NCBI GenBank assembly: GCA_964534355.1
Contig: CAZHNZ010000075.1
Span: 1 to 20,468, forward strand
Length of the DNA: 20,468 nt
Direction: 5' to 3'
Source of the DNA: CAXXIC01 sp964534355
GTDB taxonomy: Bacteria; Bacteroidota; Bacteroidia; Bacteroidales; UBA7332
The position numbers were made by a program, and so were the translations under genes. Within the stretch, counting starts at the first letter, position 1. The number at the start of each line of letters is the position of its first letter. A model generated the notes under the pieces. The model was not told where the DNA came from and did not search any database. It saw nothing but the letters and a program-made list of their open reading frames with translations. Below are positions 1 to 7,447 of the stretch, in pieces.

Positions 1-29
1 AGTCCATTTAAATTCTAATTATTAATCCG

Positions 30-52
30 TCCAACTTTTTGGGGGCAGATCA
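30..52 (+). mobile_element. Possible right-hand terminal repeat of an IS3-like element (remnant)
   Basis: The stretch TCCAACTTTTTGGGGGCAG followed by ATCA resembles the reverse complement of ends of the TGATCTGACCCC...AAAAGTTG type, which I recall from IS3-family elements. If so, the element body lies upstream of the window and this is its right end. No transposase reading frame is visible inside the window, and the left end cannot be seen. The call rests on memory of terminal sequences only. A broken regulator gene just downstream fits an area damaged by insertions. Confidence 0.3.
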
Positions 53-255
53 TTTTGGGCCGGCCTTTTTTTATACCAAGATGGTTCGAAACCTGTTGGG
101 ATTGGCTTTTTGTCGTACGCTCTACGGGTGTGTTGAAGATTATCAGGGTGTGATTATTTTGATCTTCAGCGGTTAATTTAGTTATTATTTTACCAATACC
201 TTATTTGATAGTCTGACAAATAAATATTATTTTTGTTCTTTACAGTACCTGGATA

Positions 256-591
256 TTGGTAATCTTTCAGTCAGAGTTATACCAACTTCCGGCTCCTGAT
301 TTTCAGGCAATGGAAAAGCATACAAAAACAATTATGTTCTCTTTCAAAGAATTGAATGATATGGATAAAAATGACAAGGTAAGAGCAACATATCAACATG
401 CATGTCTTTGTTATGTTTCTAACGAAAAAATGACAAATCAATCCTTAAGGGAGAGGTTTAAAATTGAAGAAAAAAATTCGGCGATTGCTTCCCGAATTAT
501 CAGAGATGCTTTGCAATCGAATTTAATAAAGGAAGTTGATCCAGACAGCAAATCAAGAAAGTATGCCAGATACATTCCTTTTTGGGCATGA
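256..591 (+). pseudogene. C-terminal remnant of an ATP-binding (AlbA_2-type) transcriptional regulator
   Basis: The 111 codons look like the final segment of the long Bacteroidota regulators that carry an N-terminal AlbA_2 (Schlafen-like) domain, a GHKL-type ATP-binding region and a C-terminal winged helix. The visible part is a linker containing LPAPDF, then a winged helix (about residues 40-105: KVRATYQHACLCYV, LRERFKIEEKN, ASRIIRDAL, LIKEVDP), ending in the usual KYARYIPFWA. The full protein would be several hundred residues. Here an in-frame TGA at 214-216 cuts off any upstream continuation, and no AlbA or ATPase sequence precedes it. The start is only a TTG with no clear ribosome binding site. 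I read it as a decayed fragment. A reused stand-alone DNA-binding peptide is possible but less likely. Confidence 0.55.
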
Positions 592-899
592 TTTTATTTG
601 ATTATTTAAAGCATATCATTGTTTTTTGTAATGTAAACATCTAATATTCAGCATAAATCTTATTTGATGGTTATTTGATGGATTTGCTCAAAAGTAATAT
701 GTCAAGTAACCATATTTCTCATTTATACATGTTATAGCTGTAAAGGATTAGACACCTTTTTTCTGTACTATGGTATTCGAAATGAATAGCTTAGCTTGAT
801 TGTGTCGCTTTGCACGCAGCACGAACTGTATATCGACTGGATGACGGATGACTTGTTGAAGATGTTTTACGAACGTAAAATCAATAAATATCAATATAT
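592..899. other. Intergenic region without a recognised gene
   Basis: About 300 AT-rich bases lie between the regulator remnant and rmuC. They hold a perfect 11-bp tandem direct repeat, TTATTTGATGG twice (660-681). A short open stretch (about 790-912) runs into the rmuC start in another frame and could be a scrap of a lost gene, but I cannot assign it. I found no exact TAnnTTTG promoter for rmuC here; the nearest match, TCGCTTTG at 805-812, has one mismatch. Confidence 0.4.
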
Positions 900-2402
900 A
901 TGGAAATTATTTTGATCATTGCCGGTTTTGCCACAGGAGGAGTTGTGGGGTGGCTGGCAGCCAAAGCGAATAGTAATGCAGCTGTGCAGGCAGCCAAGGA
1001 TCAGGCGCAACAGCGGATAAGCGGTCTGGAGGTCGATTTTTCGGCCATTAAGGCAACGGCTGAGAGTGAGCAGAGATCTGCCAACGAAAAGTTGCAGGCA
1101 AGGCAGCAAACGATAGAAGAGCAGCAGGCTGTAATACGTGAGCGGGAACAGTCTGTATCTGATTTGCGGGATACGTTGGCGAAAGCCAATGCCAATCTGG
1201 AGGCGGTCAGGCGGATGCTTGAAGAGAAAGGTGAGGAGATCGCTCTGCTGAAGAAGGATTTAGCCGGAAAAACGGCGGAAATGAACGATGCGAACAAGCT
1301 TTTGGCGACAGCCACAGCCGACAACCGGGCCTTGCTGGAGAAGCTGGAAACGCAGAAGGCTGAAATTGAAGAGCTGGGAAAGAAATTTAACCTGGAGTTT
1401 GAGAACATTGCCAACAAAATTCTGGAGACTAAAAGCGAGAAATTCACAGAGCTGAACAAGAGCAATCTGAGGGACATACTCGACCCGCTGGGGCGCAATA
1501 TAGATGACTTTCGCAAGGTGGTGACAGAGGTCTATACCACCGAGTCGAAAGAGCGGTTTTCGCTGGGCGAGAAGGTGAAAGAGCTGGCCGAACTCAATCA
1601 GCAAATCAGCAAAGAGGCGCGCGACCTGACCAATGCCCTGAAGGGAGAGGCCAAAACGCAGGGCAGGTGGGGTGAAATGATACTGGAATCGATACTCGAA
1701 AAGTCGGGTTTGCGCAAGGATGAGGAGTATTTCATGGAGTATCAGCTTACCGACACGCAGGGAAAGGCCCTGTTGTCGGACTCTGAGGGTAAAAAGATGC
1801 GCCCCGATGCCGTGATAAAGTATCCCGACAACCGCAACGTGATCATCGACTCGAAGGTGTCTCTTAACGCCTTTACCCGCTATCTGGACGCTACGGAGGC
1901 CGAAGAGCAGAAGAAAGAGCTGGCTGCGCATGTGGCTGCTGTGAAAAATCATATTGTAACACTCAGCGGGCGGGGATATGACGATTTTGACAAGTCTCTC
2001 GACTTTGTGATGATGTTTATACCGAGCGAACCGGCATACATTGCCGCGGTGCAGGGTGATCCGGATATCTGGAGCTTTGCCTACGATAAACGCATACTGC
2101 TGCTCAATCCGACCAACCTGATAACCTCGCTCAAACTGATTGTAGACCTGTGGAAACGGGAAAAGCACAACCGCAATGCACAGGAGATAGCCGAGCGCGG
2201 GGCGAAGATGTATGATAAACTGGTGGGTTTTGTTTCGAATCTGGAGGATATTGGTAAAAATCTGGCGAAGGCGCAGGCGGCCTACGATAGTTCGTACAAA
2301 CAGCTGACATCGGGCAATGACAATCTGGTGTCGCAGGCCAATAAGATGAAGAGCCTGGGGCTGAAGGCTAAAAAGAGCTTGCCGGAAGAGTTGGGTAATT
2401 AA
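900..2402 (+). CDS. rmuC: DNA recombination protein RmuC
   Basis: This 500-residue protein has the RmuC layout. An N-terminal membrane anchor (residues 1-21, MEIILIIAGFATGGVVGWLA) is followed by a long alanine- and glutamate-rich coiled coil (about 25-190) and then the RmuC domain (about 195-470). The domain carries the PD-(D/E)XK nuclease-like signature: E259 in GRWGEMILE, then RPDAVIKYP (from R301) and VIIDSK with D317 and K319. In E. coli RmuC limits inverted-repeat rearrangements and is thought to act as a nuclease. The length is normal for the family. The ATG at 900 sits directly before the hydrophobic anchor and lacks a Shine-Dalgarno sequence, as is common in this phylum. The gene appears monocistronic, with a hairpin terminator about 100 bases after the stop. 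Confidence 0.93.
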   Translation: MEIILIIAGFATGGVVGWLAAKANSNAAVQAAKDQAQQRISGLEVDFSAIKATAESEQRSANEKLQARQQTIEEQQAVIREREQSVSDLRDTLAKANANLEAVRRMLEEKGEEIALLKKDLAGKTAEMNDANKLLATATADNRALLEKLETQKAEIEELGKKFNLEFENIANKILETKSEKFTELNKSNLRDILDPLGRNIDDFRKVVTEVYTTESKERFSLGEKVKELAELNQQISKEARDLTNALKGEAKTQGRWGEMILESILEKSGLRKDEEYFMEYQLTDTQGKALLSDSEGKKMRPDAVIKYPDNRNVIIDSKVSLNAFTRYLDATEAEEQKKELAAHVAAVKNHIVTLSGRGYDDFDKSLDFVMMFIPSEPAYIAAVQGDPDIWSFAYDKRILLLNPTNLITSLKLIVDLWKREKHNRNAQEIAERGAKMYDKLVGFVSNLEDIGKNLAKAQAAYDSSYKQLTSGNDNLVSQANKMKSLGLKAKKSLPEELGN

Positions 2403-2429
2403 TAATTAATAATTAACAATTAATAATTA
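2397..2429. repeat. Heptamer tandem repeat (AATTAAT) overlapping the rmuC stop codon
   Basis: Four 7-bp units read AATTAAT, AATTAAT, AATTAAC, AATTAAT, followed by a partial AATTA. The array starts inside the last codons of rmuC and contains its TAA stop (2400-2402). Seven-base periodicity is not a multiple of three, so gain or loss of units changes only the untranslated tail. No function is apparent. Confidence 0.75.
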
Positions 2430-2503
2430 GGGGGTTTGGGCCTGTTTTGTTCGTATTGTTGTATTTAAAAGGATAACTGTTTTTCCAAAAATAAATAATA
2501 ATT

Positions 2504-2541
2504 GGGTCGTTTCAGTGATGGGACGGCCCTTTTTTGTTTTT
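2504..2541 (+). terminator. Rho-independent terminator after rmuC
   Basis: The arms GGGTCGT (2504-2510) and ACGGCCC (2523-2529) form a 7-bp stem with one G-U pair around a 12-base loop. The stem is followed at once by TTTTTTGTTTTT. It separates rmuC from the DUF6266 gene. Confidence 0.75.
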
Positions 2542-2653
2542 GGCATATCGTTATTGTAGGTTAAAGTTTATTGCCTGTTTTATACAGGTGTGTACAGAGA
2601 TTTACGTGTGTGTATAAATGTCAGTAAATCAAATGAATAGCTCTGTTTTTGCA

Positions 2654-2685
2654 TTTGTTTTGTCAGAAAATGTGCTCTATCTTTG
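2654..2685 (+). promoter_or_regulatory. Bacteroidota sigma-ABfr-type promoter of the DUF6266 gene
   Basis: A -33 element TTTG (2654-2657) and a -7 element TATCTTTG (2678-2685) are separated by exactly 20 bases. This matches the TTTG-N19-20-TAnnTTTG consensus of the primary sigma factor in this phylum. The implied transcript starts near 2692 and has a leader of about 65 bases before the ATG at 2757. It is the best promoter match in the window. Confidence 0.8.
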
Positions 2686-2756
2686 CATTGCTGAACCGGA
2701 AAAAAGAGCTCATTCCGGGGATCGGCAATAATGTTTAATTTAAAATTTATTAGGTT

Positions 2757-3386
2757 ATGTCAGTAGCACAAAACCCTCTAACCGGTCAAATGAAGAATTC
2801 CATGGGGAATTTTACGACCACCACTTTAAACGGACAGAACATCGTCAGATCAAAAACATTTAACAGAAAGAGTACCAACACAGAGTTGCAGATGTTGCAC
2901 CGGATGAAGTTTAAGCTTGTATCCGATGAATACAAAAGCCTGGGTGGTATAGTAGAACTTGGTTTTACATCGCTGTCGAAAAAAGAGACGGCACGCAATG
3001 CCTTTATGGCCTACAACATTGTAAAGGCCATAGACAGCAGCGGCGATGAGCCGAAACTCAATTACAGCGCCATGCGTATTGCCTACGGCGGGTTGTTGGG
3101 TGCCTTTCCGAAGCAGGCGCAGGTAGTGGCCACCGGAGTGAATATTTCGTACACCGCACAGGGCGATATGCCCGGCACTGTGGGCACCGACCTGGTAACC
3201 GCTGTGATGAAAACCACGGATGGAGTCGTTTACATGGCAGAAGTGCCACGGGGCGATACCAAAGAGGGAACATTGCTGATACCTTATGCCGGTGTGAAGA
3301 AGACGGACATCGTTTATCTCTTTCTTTTCGTCCGTTCGGCAGACAAAAAACGCAGTTCGGAGTCGGTGTATGTGCCGGTAGAGTAG
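2757..3386 (+). CDS. DUF6266 family protein of unknown function
   Basis: This 209-residue protein resembles the Bacteroidota DUF6266 family. The glycine-rich start GQMKNSMGNFTTTTLNGQNI leads into an IVRSK motif, then a helical segment with TNTELQMLHRMKF and the family-like AFMAYNIVKAI (about residues 80-91). A beta-rich C-terminal half ends in SESVYVPVE. There is no signal peptide and no membrane segment, so it is predicted to be soluble. The function of the family is unknown to me. The gene is a single-cistron unit with a near-perfect promoter upstream and a strong terminator downstream. It therefore looks independently and perhaps strongly expressed rather than part of the ATP-grasp operon that follows. 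The family call rests on motif recall. Confidence 0.7.
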   Translation: MSVAQNPLTGQMKNSMGNFTTTTLNGQNIVRSKTFNRKSTNTELQMLHRMKFKLVSDEYKSLGGIVELGFTSLSKKETARNAFMAYNIVKAIDSSGDEPKLNYSAMRIAYGGLLGAFPKQAQVVATGVNISYTAQGDMPGTVGTDLVTAVMKTTDGVVYMAEVPRGDTKEGTLLIPYAGVKKTDIVYLFLFVRSADKKRSSESVYVPVE

Positions 3387-3410
3387 TTTTTACTCTTTGT
3401 CCTTAAACAG

Positions 3411-3458
3411 AAAGCGTGCAATTGTTGGGTGCAACCGACAAATTGCACGCTTTTTTTG
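3411..3458 (+). terminator. Strong Rho-independent terminator after the DUF6266 gene
   Basis: A perfect 13-bp stem, AAAGCGTGCAATT (3411-3423) against AATTGCACGCTTT (3441-3453), encloses a loop that can form its own GTTG/CAAC mini-stem. The stem runs into a T7 tract. Because the left arm begins with A residues, the structure is likely to work mainly in the plus direction, with weaker activity on the minus strand. Confidence 0.9.
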
Positions 3459-3510
3459 TTTGTGGATGTCATTCTGACAGATGTTTATGTATAATTATAG
3501 TTAAATGTCT

Positions 3511-3522
3511 TACATATATGTA
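3511..3522. promoter_or_regulatory. Perfect palindrome TACATATATGTA, possible operator
   Basis: This 12-bp perfect palindrome ends 30 bases before the -7 element of the ATP-grasp operon, so it would sit just upstream of the core promoter. In AT-rich DNA it could be chance. No second copy was noticed nearby. Confidence 0.25.
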
Positions 3523-3552
3523 GTATAATATCATATTGTAAAGATAAAACAG

Positions 3553-3560
3553 TATATTTG
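3553..3560 (+). promoter_or_regulatory. Probable promoter (-7 element TATATTTG) of the ATP-grasp operon
   Basis: TATATTTG matches the phylum's TAnnTTTG -7 consensus. A TTTG at the expected -33 position is missing, so an activator may be needed. Transcription would start near 3567, giving a leader of about 90 bases before the ATG at 3656. No other good promoter was seen within the five-gene cluster. Confidence 0.5.
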
Positions 3561-3655
3561 CGATATATTGATGTGATATAACTTTAATTATTGACATAAA
3601 TACATTATTTGAGAAAATATATATCAAATAGAAAATCAACTAATACGAAAGCAGG

Positions 3656-4972
3656 ATGTATTCATTAGTAGAACAACAGGATGCCGTCAACAAATGGATG
3701 GAGCGTTTCGGGGTACGCTTTGGCCTTTATCAGAACGGGGTATTCAACGAGCAATTGTTTCCGTTCGACCCGATACCCCGGGTGATAAACCATGCAGAAT
3801 GGAGCGTGATGGAAAAAGGGCTTATACAGCGTGTAAATGCGCTGAATATCTTTTTGCAGGATATTTACCACAAAAAGCAGATTATCAAAAATGGCATTAT
3901 TCCGCAGGAGTTTGTCTATTCATCGAAAGGGTATTTGGCCCAATGTGAGAATATTATGCCTAAAAATAAGGTCTATTCCCACATCTCGGGCATCGATCTG
4001 GTGCAGGCCAAAGACGATTCGTGGTACATCTTGGAAGACAATTTGCGTATTCCGTCCGGCGCATCGTATCCGATGATTGCGCGCACCATTACCCGCAAGG
4101 TTTCGCCCGGTACATTCAAGGAGAATATGATTGCCGATAACCGATCTTATCCGGCAATGCTGCGTAAAACAATGGATTATGTGAACGACGAAGATGGGCT
4201 TTCGGTCATATTGACCCCCGGGCGGTACAATTCGGCATTTTTCGAGCACTCTTATCTGGCCGAGAAGTGTGGTATGGTGCTGGCTTTTCCCGGCGATTTG
4301 ATTGTGGAAAATGATTACGTTTATTACAAGGGATTGTTTGGCAAGAAAAAGCGTGTTGGTGTTATTTACCGCCGTATTTCGGATGAGTTTCTCGATCCTC
4401 TGGCCTTCGATAGCTCATCTCTGCTGGGGGTGCCCAACCTGATGCGCGCCTATGCCAAAGGGAATGTAGCGGTGGCCAATGCGTTGGGCAACGGTGTGGC
4501 CGATGACAAGGGTATCTATTATTTTGTACCCAAAATGATAGAGTATTACCTGGGTGAGAAACCCATTTTGCAGAATGCGCCCACCTATCTGCCCTATTTC
4601 GATTACGACAAAAAATACATACTGGAACATCTGAAAACTTTGGTAATAAAGGATGTGGCTGAGGCCGGAGGATATGGTGTTTTGTTTGGTCGCGATATGG
4701 ATGCGGAGCAGTTGGCCCATATTCGCCATCTGATAGAGACAGAGCCGAGGAGGTGGATTGCACAGGAGGTTATCGATTTTAAAGATCTGGAGATAGTAGA
4801 AGGAAGCGATAAACTTTTTCGCAAAGCCGACCTGCGCGCTTTTGTGCTGAGCGAGGGCGAAACAAAGGTGTGGAAAAGTGGATTGACCCGCTTTTCGCGC
4901 AATCCGACTTCGTTTATAGTGAATTCATCGCAGGGTGGAGGATTTAAAGATACATGGGTGTTGAGAAAGTAA
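3656..4972 (+). CDS. Circularly permuted ATP-grasp amidoligase-type protein (CP_ATPgrasp_2/DUF407)
   Basis: This 438-residue protein shows the hallmark blocks of the circularly permuted ATP-grasp family in order: FPFDPIPRVI (35-44), EW plus RVNALNIFLQDIYH (59-72), SGIDLV and WYILEDNLRIPSGASY (123-138), LTPGRYNSAFFEHSYLA (186-202), VIYRRISDEFLDPLAF (236-251), NALGNGVADDKGIYYFVP (275-292), IKDVAEAGGYGVLFG (331-345), ADLRAFVL (391-398) and VNSSQGGGFKDTWVL (422-436). E127, D128, N129 and K332 are likely nucleotide or metal contacts. ATP-grasp enzymes join a carboxylate to an amine or thiol through an acyl phosphate. The substrate of this family is unknown. It is predicted to be cytosolic. It leads an operon with alpha-E and transglutaminase genes, the association expected for this family. 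The length is near normal. Confidence 0.9.
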   Translation: MYSLVEQQDAVNKWMERFGVRFGLYQNGVFNEQLFPFDPIPRVINHAEWSVMEKGLIQRVNALNIFLQDIYHKKQIIKNGIIPQEFVYSSKGYLAQCENIMPKNKVYSHISGIDLVQAKDDSWYILEDNLRIPSGASYPMIARTITRKVSPGTFKENMIADNRSYPAMLRKTMDYVNDEDGLSVILTPGRYNSAFFEHSYLAEKCGMVLAFPGDLIVENDYVYYKGLFGKKKRVGVIYRRISDEFLDPLAFDSSSLLGVPNLMRAYAKGNVAVANALGNGVADDKGIYYFVPKMIEYYLGEKPILQNAPTYLPYFDYDKKYILEHLKTLVIKDVAEAGGYGVLFGRDMDAEQLAHIRHLIETEPRRWIAQEVIDFKDLEIVEGSDKLFRKADLRAFVLSEGETKVWKSGLTRFSRNPTSFIVNSSQGGGFKDTWVLRK

Positions 4973-5023
4973 CAGGTTAATTATCAGTCAACAAAAATAT
5001 AAACATTTTGAAAGAATAACAGT

Positions 5024-5725
5024 ATGGAATACATGATTGAAACAACAGAGGCCAATATGGATACCTTATCCAAAGACAAAGCAGACCGCCTGATGTGGCT
5101 GGGCAGATATGCAGAACGTGCTTATATTTCGCTACATTTTTTGCGAAAATACCACGATATGATGATTGATGAGAATGAGCAGGCTTACGAGGAGTTTTGC
5201 TTCAAAATGGGCATTACAAACCGGTATGAATCGGCCGAAGATTTTATGTATCGCTATCTGTACGACAAAGATAACCCCGATTCGATGCTCAATATGCTGG
5301 TTTCGGCCAACGACAATGCCATTGTGCTGCGTGAAGAGATTACGAGCGAGACTTTGTCGTATATTCAGCTGGCAATTTGTCATTTTAAACTGAGTGCCGA
5401 AAAGCGCGATGATATGGGTGACCTGCAATACCTGACAGATTTTCTGCTGGCATTCTGGGGTTCCGTAGATGTTCGGGTGGCCAATTCGTCGATGCGCAGT
5501 GTGCTCAAAGCCGGTCGCTTTATAGAGAGAATAGATTTGTATATTCGATTTGGTTATCCGCAGGAGCGGATAAATCAACTTTTTCTTCCTTTGAGCGATC
5601 AGATATCGAGGGAAAAGAGTATCTTTAACGGTGAGTTGCTGAGAAAAATAATGATTCAGATGACCGAAAAGAGCTACGAGGCATCGGAGGCGCTGGGTGT
5701 GGTCAATCGGTTGTATAGCGCGTAA
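5024..5725 (+). CDS. Alpha-E domain protein (DUF403)
   Basis: This 233-residue, predicted all-helical protein opens with LSKDKADRLMWLGRYAERAY (residues 14-33), the signature of the alpha-E (DUF403) family. That family almost always accompanies circularly permuted ATP-grasp proteins and transglutaminases. Later segments that fit are DNAIVLREEITSETLSYIQ (about 97-115) and the VLKAGRFIERIDLYIRFG helix (about 164-181). It begins 51 bases after the ATP-grasp stop. Members are usually about 300 residues, so this one is short. No catalytic residues are known; it may be a scaffold or a partner of the ATP-grasp enzyme. Three in-frame ATGs (5024, 5036, 5057) lie close together. I kept the first, but any would leave the signature intact. 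Confidence 0.85.
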   Translation: MEYMIETTEANMDTLSKDKADRLMWLGRYAERAYISLHFLRKYHDMMIDENEQAYEEFCFKMGITNRYESAEDFMYRYLYDKDNPDSMLNMLVSANDNAIVLREEITSETLSYIQLAICHFKLSAEKRDDMGDLQYLTDFLLAFWGSVDVRVANSSMRSVLKAGRFIERIDLYIRFGYPQERINQLFLPLSDQISREKSIFNGELLRKIMIQMTEKSYEASEALGVVNRLYSA

Positions 5726-5735
5726 CAGAAAACAA

Positions 5736-6515
5736 ATGAGAAAAATACGGTATAAATTTTCGACCACGTTTGAGTTTAGTGAAGAGGTACGCTCTCACTC
5801 TTTTTTGTTGCGGTGTACGCCGCAGCACCTTCCGTTTCAGAAAATTATCAGTGAGCAATGCCATATTTCGCCGGCAACAGAGCTGAGCGTGGGTGAAGAC
5901 TCGTTTGGAAATATCCTGCACGCGGGACATATCAGCGAGCCACACAGCTCTTTTTCTTTCTGTTCTGAGGGAGAGATTTCGCTCGAAAGTTACCGGATTT
6001 GTGAGGAGTTAAATCCGGTTTTTCTCTATCCGTCGGATTATACCCGGTCGAGTGGGCAGGTGGAGGAGTTGTTTCAGTCTGTCGAATTGCACACAGCGGA
6101 TGCTGTGGCCGAAAAAGTGGGCCGTATCGGGAACAGATTGAACGAAACGTTTACGTATGTATCGGGGTCTACCAATATTTCCACAACTGCTGCCGGTGCA
6201 CTCGCACTGGGGCGCGGCGTTTGTCAGGATTATGCCCATATCATGATAGCCCTGTGTCGCAGAGCGGGTATTGCCACACGGTATGTGGCCGGTTTTATGG
6301 AAGGAGAAAATTACACGCATGCATGGGTGGAGTTTTTCGAAGGTGGAATTTGGCTGCCATTTGACCCTACGCACAACCGTTTTTTCGACGAAGGATACAT
6401 CAAGCTGGCCAATGGACGGGATTATGCCGATTGCCCGATTGAGCGGGGTGTTTTCACCGGTGCAGCTCAGCAGACATTTGACATTCATTTAAGTGTAGAA
6501 GGAGTAGATCAATGA
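5736..6515 (+). CDS. Transglutaminase-like cysteine protease domain protein
   Basis: The likely start is the ATG at 5736, ten bases after the alpha-E stop. An upstream GTG at 5697 would add residues encoded inside the alpha-E gene. From 5736 the product has 259 residues. Residues 1-105 form the beta-rich domain typical of bacterial transglutaminase-like proteins (IRYKFSTTFEFSEEV at the start). Residues 140-240 are the core, with catalytic C163 in GRGVCQDYAH, H195 in YTHAWVEF and D210 in LPFDPTHNR. Such proteins usually act as proteases or amidases on peptide or isopeptide bonds. There is no signal peptide, so it should act in the cytosol beside the ATP-grasp enzyme. The stop overlaps the start of the next gene in an ATGA junction, which implies coupled translation. 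Confidence 0.9.
   Translation: MRKIRYKFSTTFEFSEEVRSHSFLLRCTPQHLPFQKIISEQCHISPATELSVGEDSFGNILHAGHISEPHSSFSFCSEGEISLESYRICEELNPVFLYPSDYTRSSGQVEELFQSVELHTADAVAEKVGRIGNRLNETFTYVSGSTNISTTAAGALALGRGVCQDYAHIMIALCRRAGIATRYVAGFMEGENYTHAWVEFFEGGIWLPFDPTHNRFFDEGYIKLANGRDYADCPIERGVFTGAAQQTFDIHLSVEGVDQ
6499..6504 (+). promoter_or_regulatory. Shine-Dalgarno sequence AAGGAG deciding the first M14-type start
   Basis: AAGGAG lies 7 bases before the ATG at 6512, inside the 3' end of the transglutaminase gene. Clear Shine-Dalgarno sequences are rare in this window. Together with the ATGA overlap it supports efficient reinitiation of the downstream gene. Confidence 0.6.
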
Positions 6516-7444
6516 TAAAAACCATTATTTCGGAGTCGCTTCCGGTTTACGAGAAGCTGCTGGTACGAAAGAAAATAATTAGTGGAGCAACAGGTAATAA
6601 ACGGGTATGCATAGTGACGGGTACGCACGGCGATGAGCTGGAAGGTCAATATGTTTGCTACGAGCTAAACCGGCTTTTGCAGGAGCATATCGGGCAGTTG
6701 TCGGGCAGTGTGGAGATATATCCGGCGCTCAATCCGTTGGGTGTGGACTCGGTGAAACGCGGTTTTCCGGCATTCGACCTCGATATGAACCGCATATTTC
6801 CCGGTGACGGGCACGGACATCTGATTGAGTACATGGCTTCGCGCATCATGGACGATTTGCAGGGGGCCGATATTGTTATTGATATCCATTCGAGCAATAT
6901 TTTTTTGCGGGAAATGCCACAGGTACGTATCAATGTGGATATGGCGCCGGTGCTTGTGCCGTATGCAAGAATGTTGAACACCGATTTTATCTGGGTGCAC
7001 GATGCAGCAACGGTGCTTGAAGCCACCCTGGCCCATTCGCTCAATGTGCTCAATACCAAAACGCTGGTGGTAGAGATGGGGGTGGGAATGCGCATTACCC
7101 GCGAATATGGCGACCGCCTGGTAGCCGGTATTTTTAATTTGCTCAGCCATTTGGGCATGTGGGATGGTGAAGTCGGGGATACGATATCGAAACCGATGCT
7201 TTCGACCGATGGCGAAGTCCATTTTCTGAATGCCGAGGCTTCGGGTGTAATTATACCTGCTGTTTCGCATTCGATGTGTGTGATGGAGGGAGATTTGCTT
7301 TGTCAGATTGTAGATCCGTTGCAGGGAACAGTGTTGCACAATGTGGTTTCGCCGGTAGATGGGGTGGTATTCACCCTGCGCTCGTATCCCATTGTGTATG
7401 AGGGATCATTAATAGCACGAATATTTAGTCAGAAAAAAGTATAG
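6512..7444 (+). CDS. Succinylglutamate desuccinylase/aspartoacylase-like zinc hydrolase (M14-type), active-site intact
   Basis: This 310-residue protein belongs to the AstE/AspA group of the carboxypeptidase M14 clan. Zinc ligands are H39 and E42 in GTHGDE and H126 in VIDIHSSN. The substrate-binding NR pair is N93-R94 in DMNRIFPG, and the likely catalytic glutamate is E188 in LVVEMG. The C-terminal part (about 225-305) is beta-rich with VVSPVDGVVF, like the biotinyl-lipoyl-like tail seen in this family. The family hydrolyses amide bonds of N-acyl amino acids or peptides. A cytosolic location is expected because there is no signal peptide. Its start is translationally coupled to the transglutaminase gene, and its paralogue follows 3 bases after its stop. 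The real substrate is unknown; by context it could be the product of the ATP-grasp enzyme. Confidence 0.88.
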   Translation: MIKTIISESLPVYEKLLVRKKIISGATGNKRVCIVTGTHGDELEGQYVCYELNRLLQEHIGQLSGSVEIYPALNPLGVDSVKRGFPAFDLDMNRIFPGDGHGHLIEYMASRIMDDLQGADIVIDIHSSNIFLREMPQVRINVDMAPVLVPYARMLNTDFIWVHDAATVLEATLAHSLNVLNTKTLVVEMGVGMRITREYGDRLVAGIFNLLSHLGMWDGEVGDTISKPMLSTDGEVHFLNAEASGVIIPAVSHSMCVMEGDLLCQIVDPLQGTVLHNVVSPVDGVVFTLRSYPIVYEGSLIARIFSQKKV

Positions 7445-7447
7445 GGC

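Noticed and set aside
53..85. GGCCGGCC followed by a T run, considered as a terminator
   Set aside because: The palindrome has no loop, so it cannot form a proper hairpin without losing most of its pairs.
790..914. Short open stretch encoding ELYIDWMTDDLLKMFYERK, running into the rmuC start
   Set aside because: It looks slightly protein-like but has no recognisable family, start signal or conserved length. Mentioned only as possible gene debris.
1260..2168. Long open frame (302 codons) on the minus strand opposite rmuC
   Set aside because: A shadow of a G/C-rich coding gene. The translation lacks domain character and rmuC is clear on the plus strand.
5697..5735. Earlier GTG start for the transglutaminase gene
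   Set aside because: It would add 13 residues encoded within the alpha-E gene. The ATG at 5736 begins directly with the family-like MRKIRYKFSTTFEF.
6665..7339. 224-codon minus-strand open frame opposite the first M14-type gene
   Set aside because: His/Arg-rich translation without any recognisable motif, lying fully inside a confidently assigned gene.
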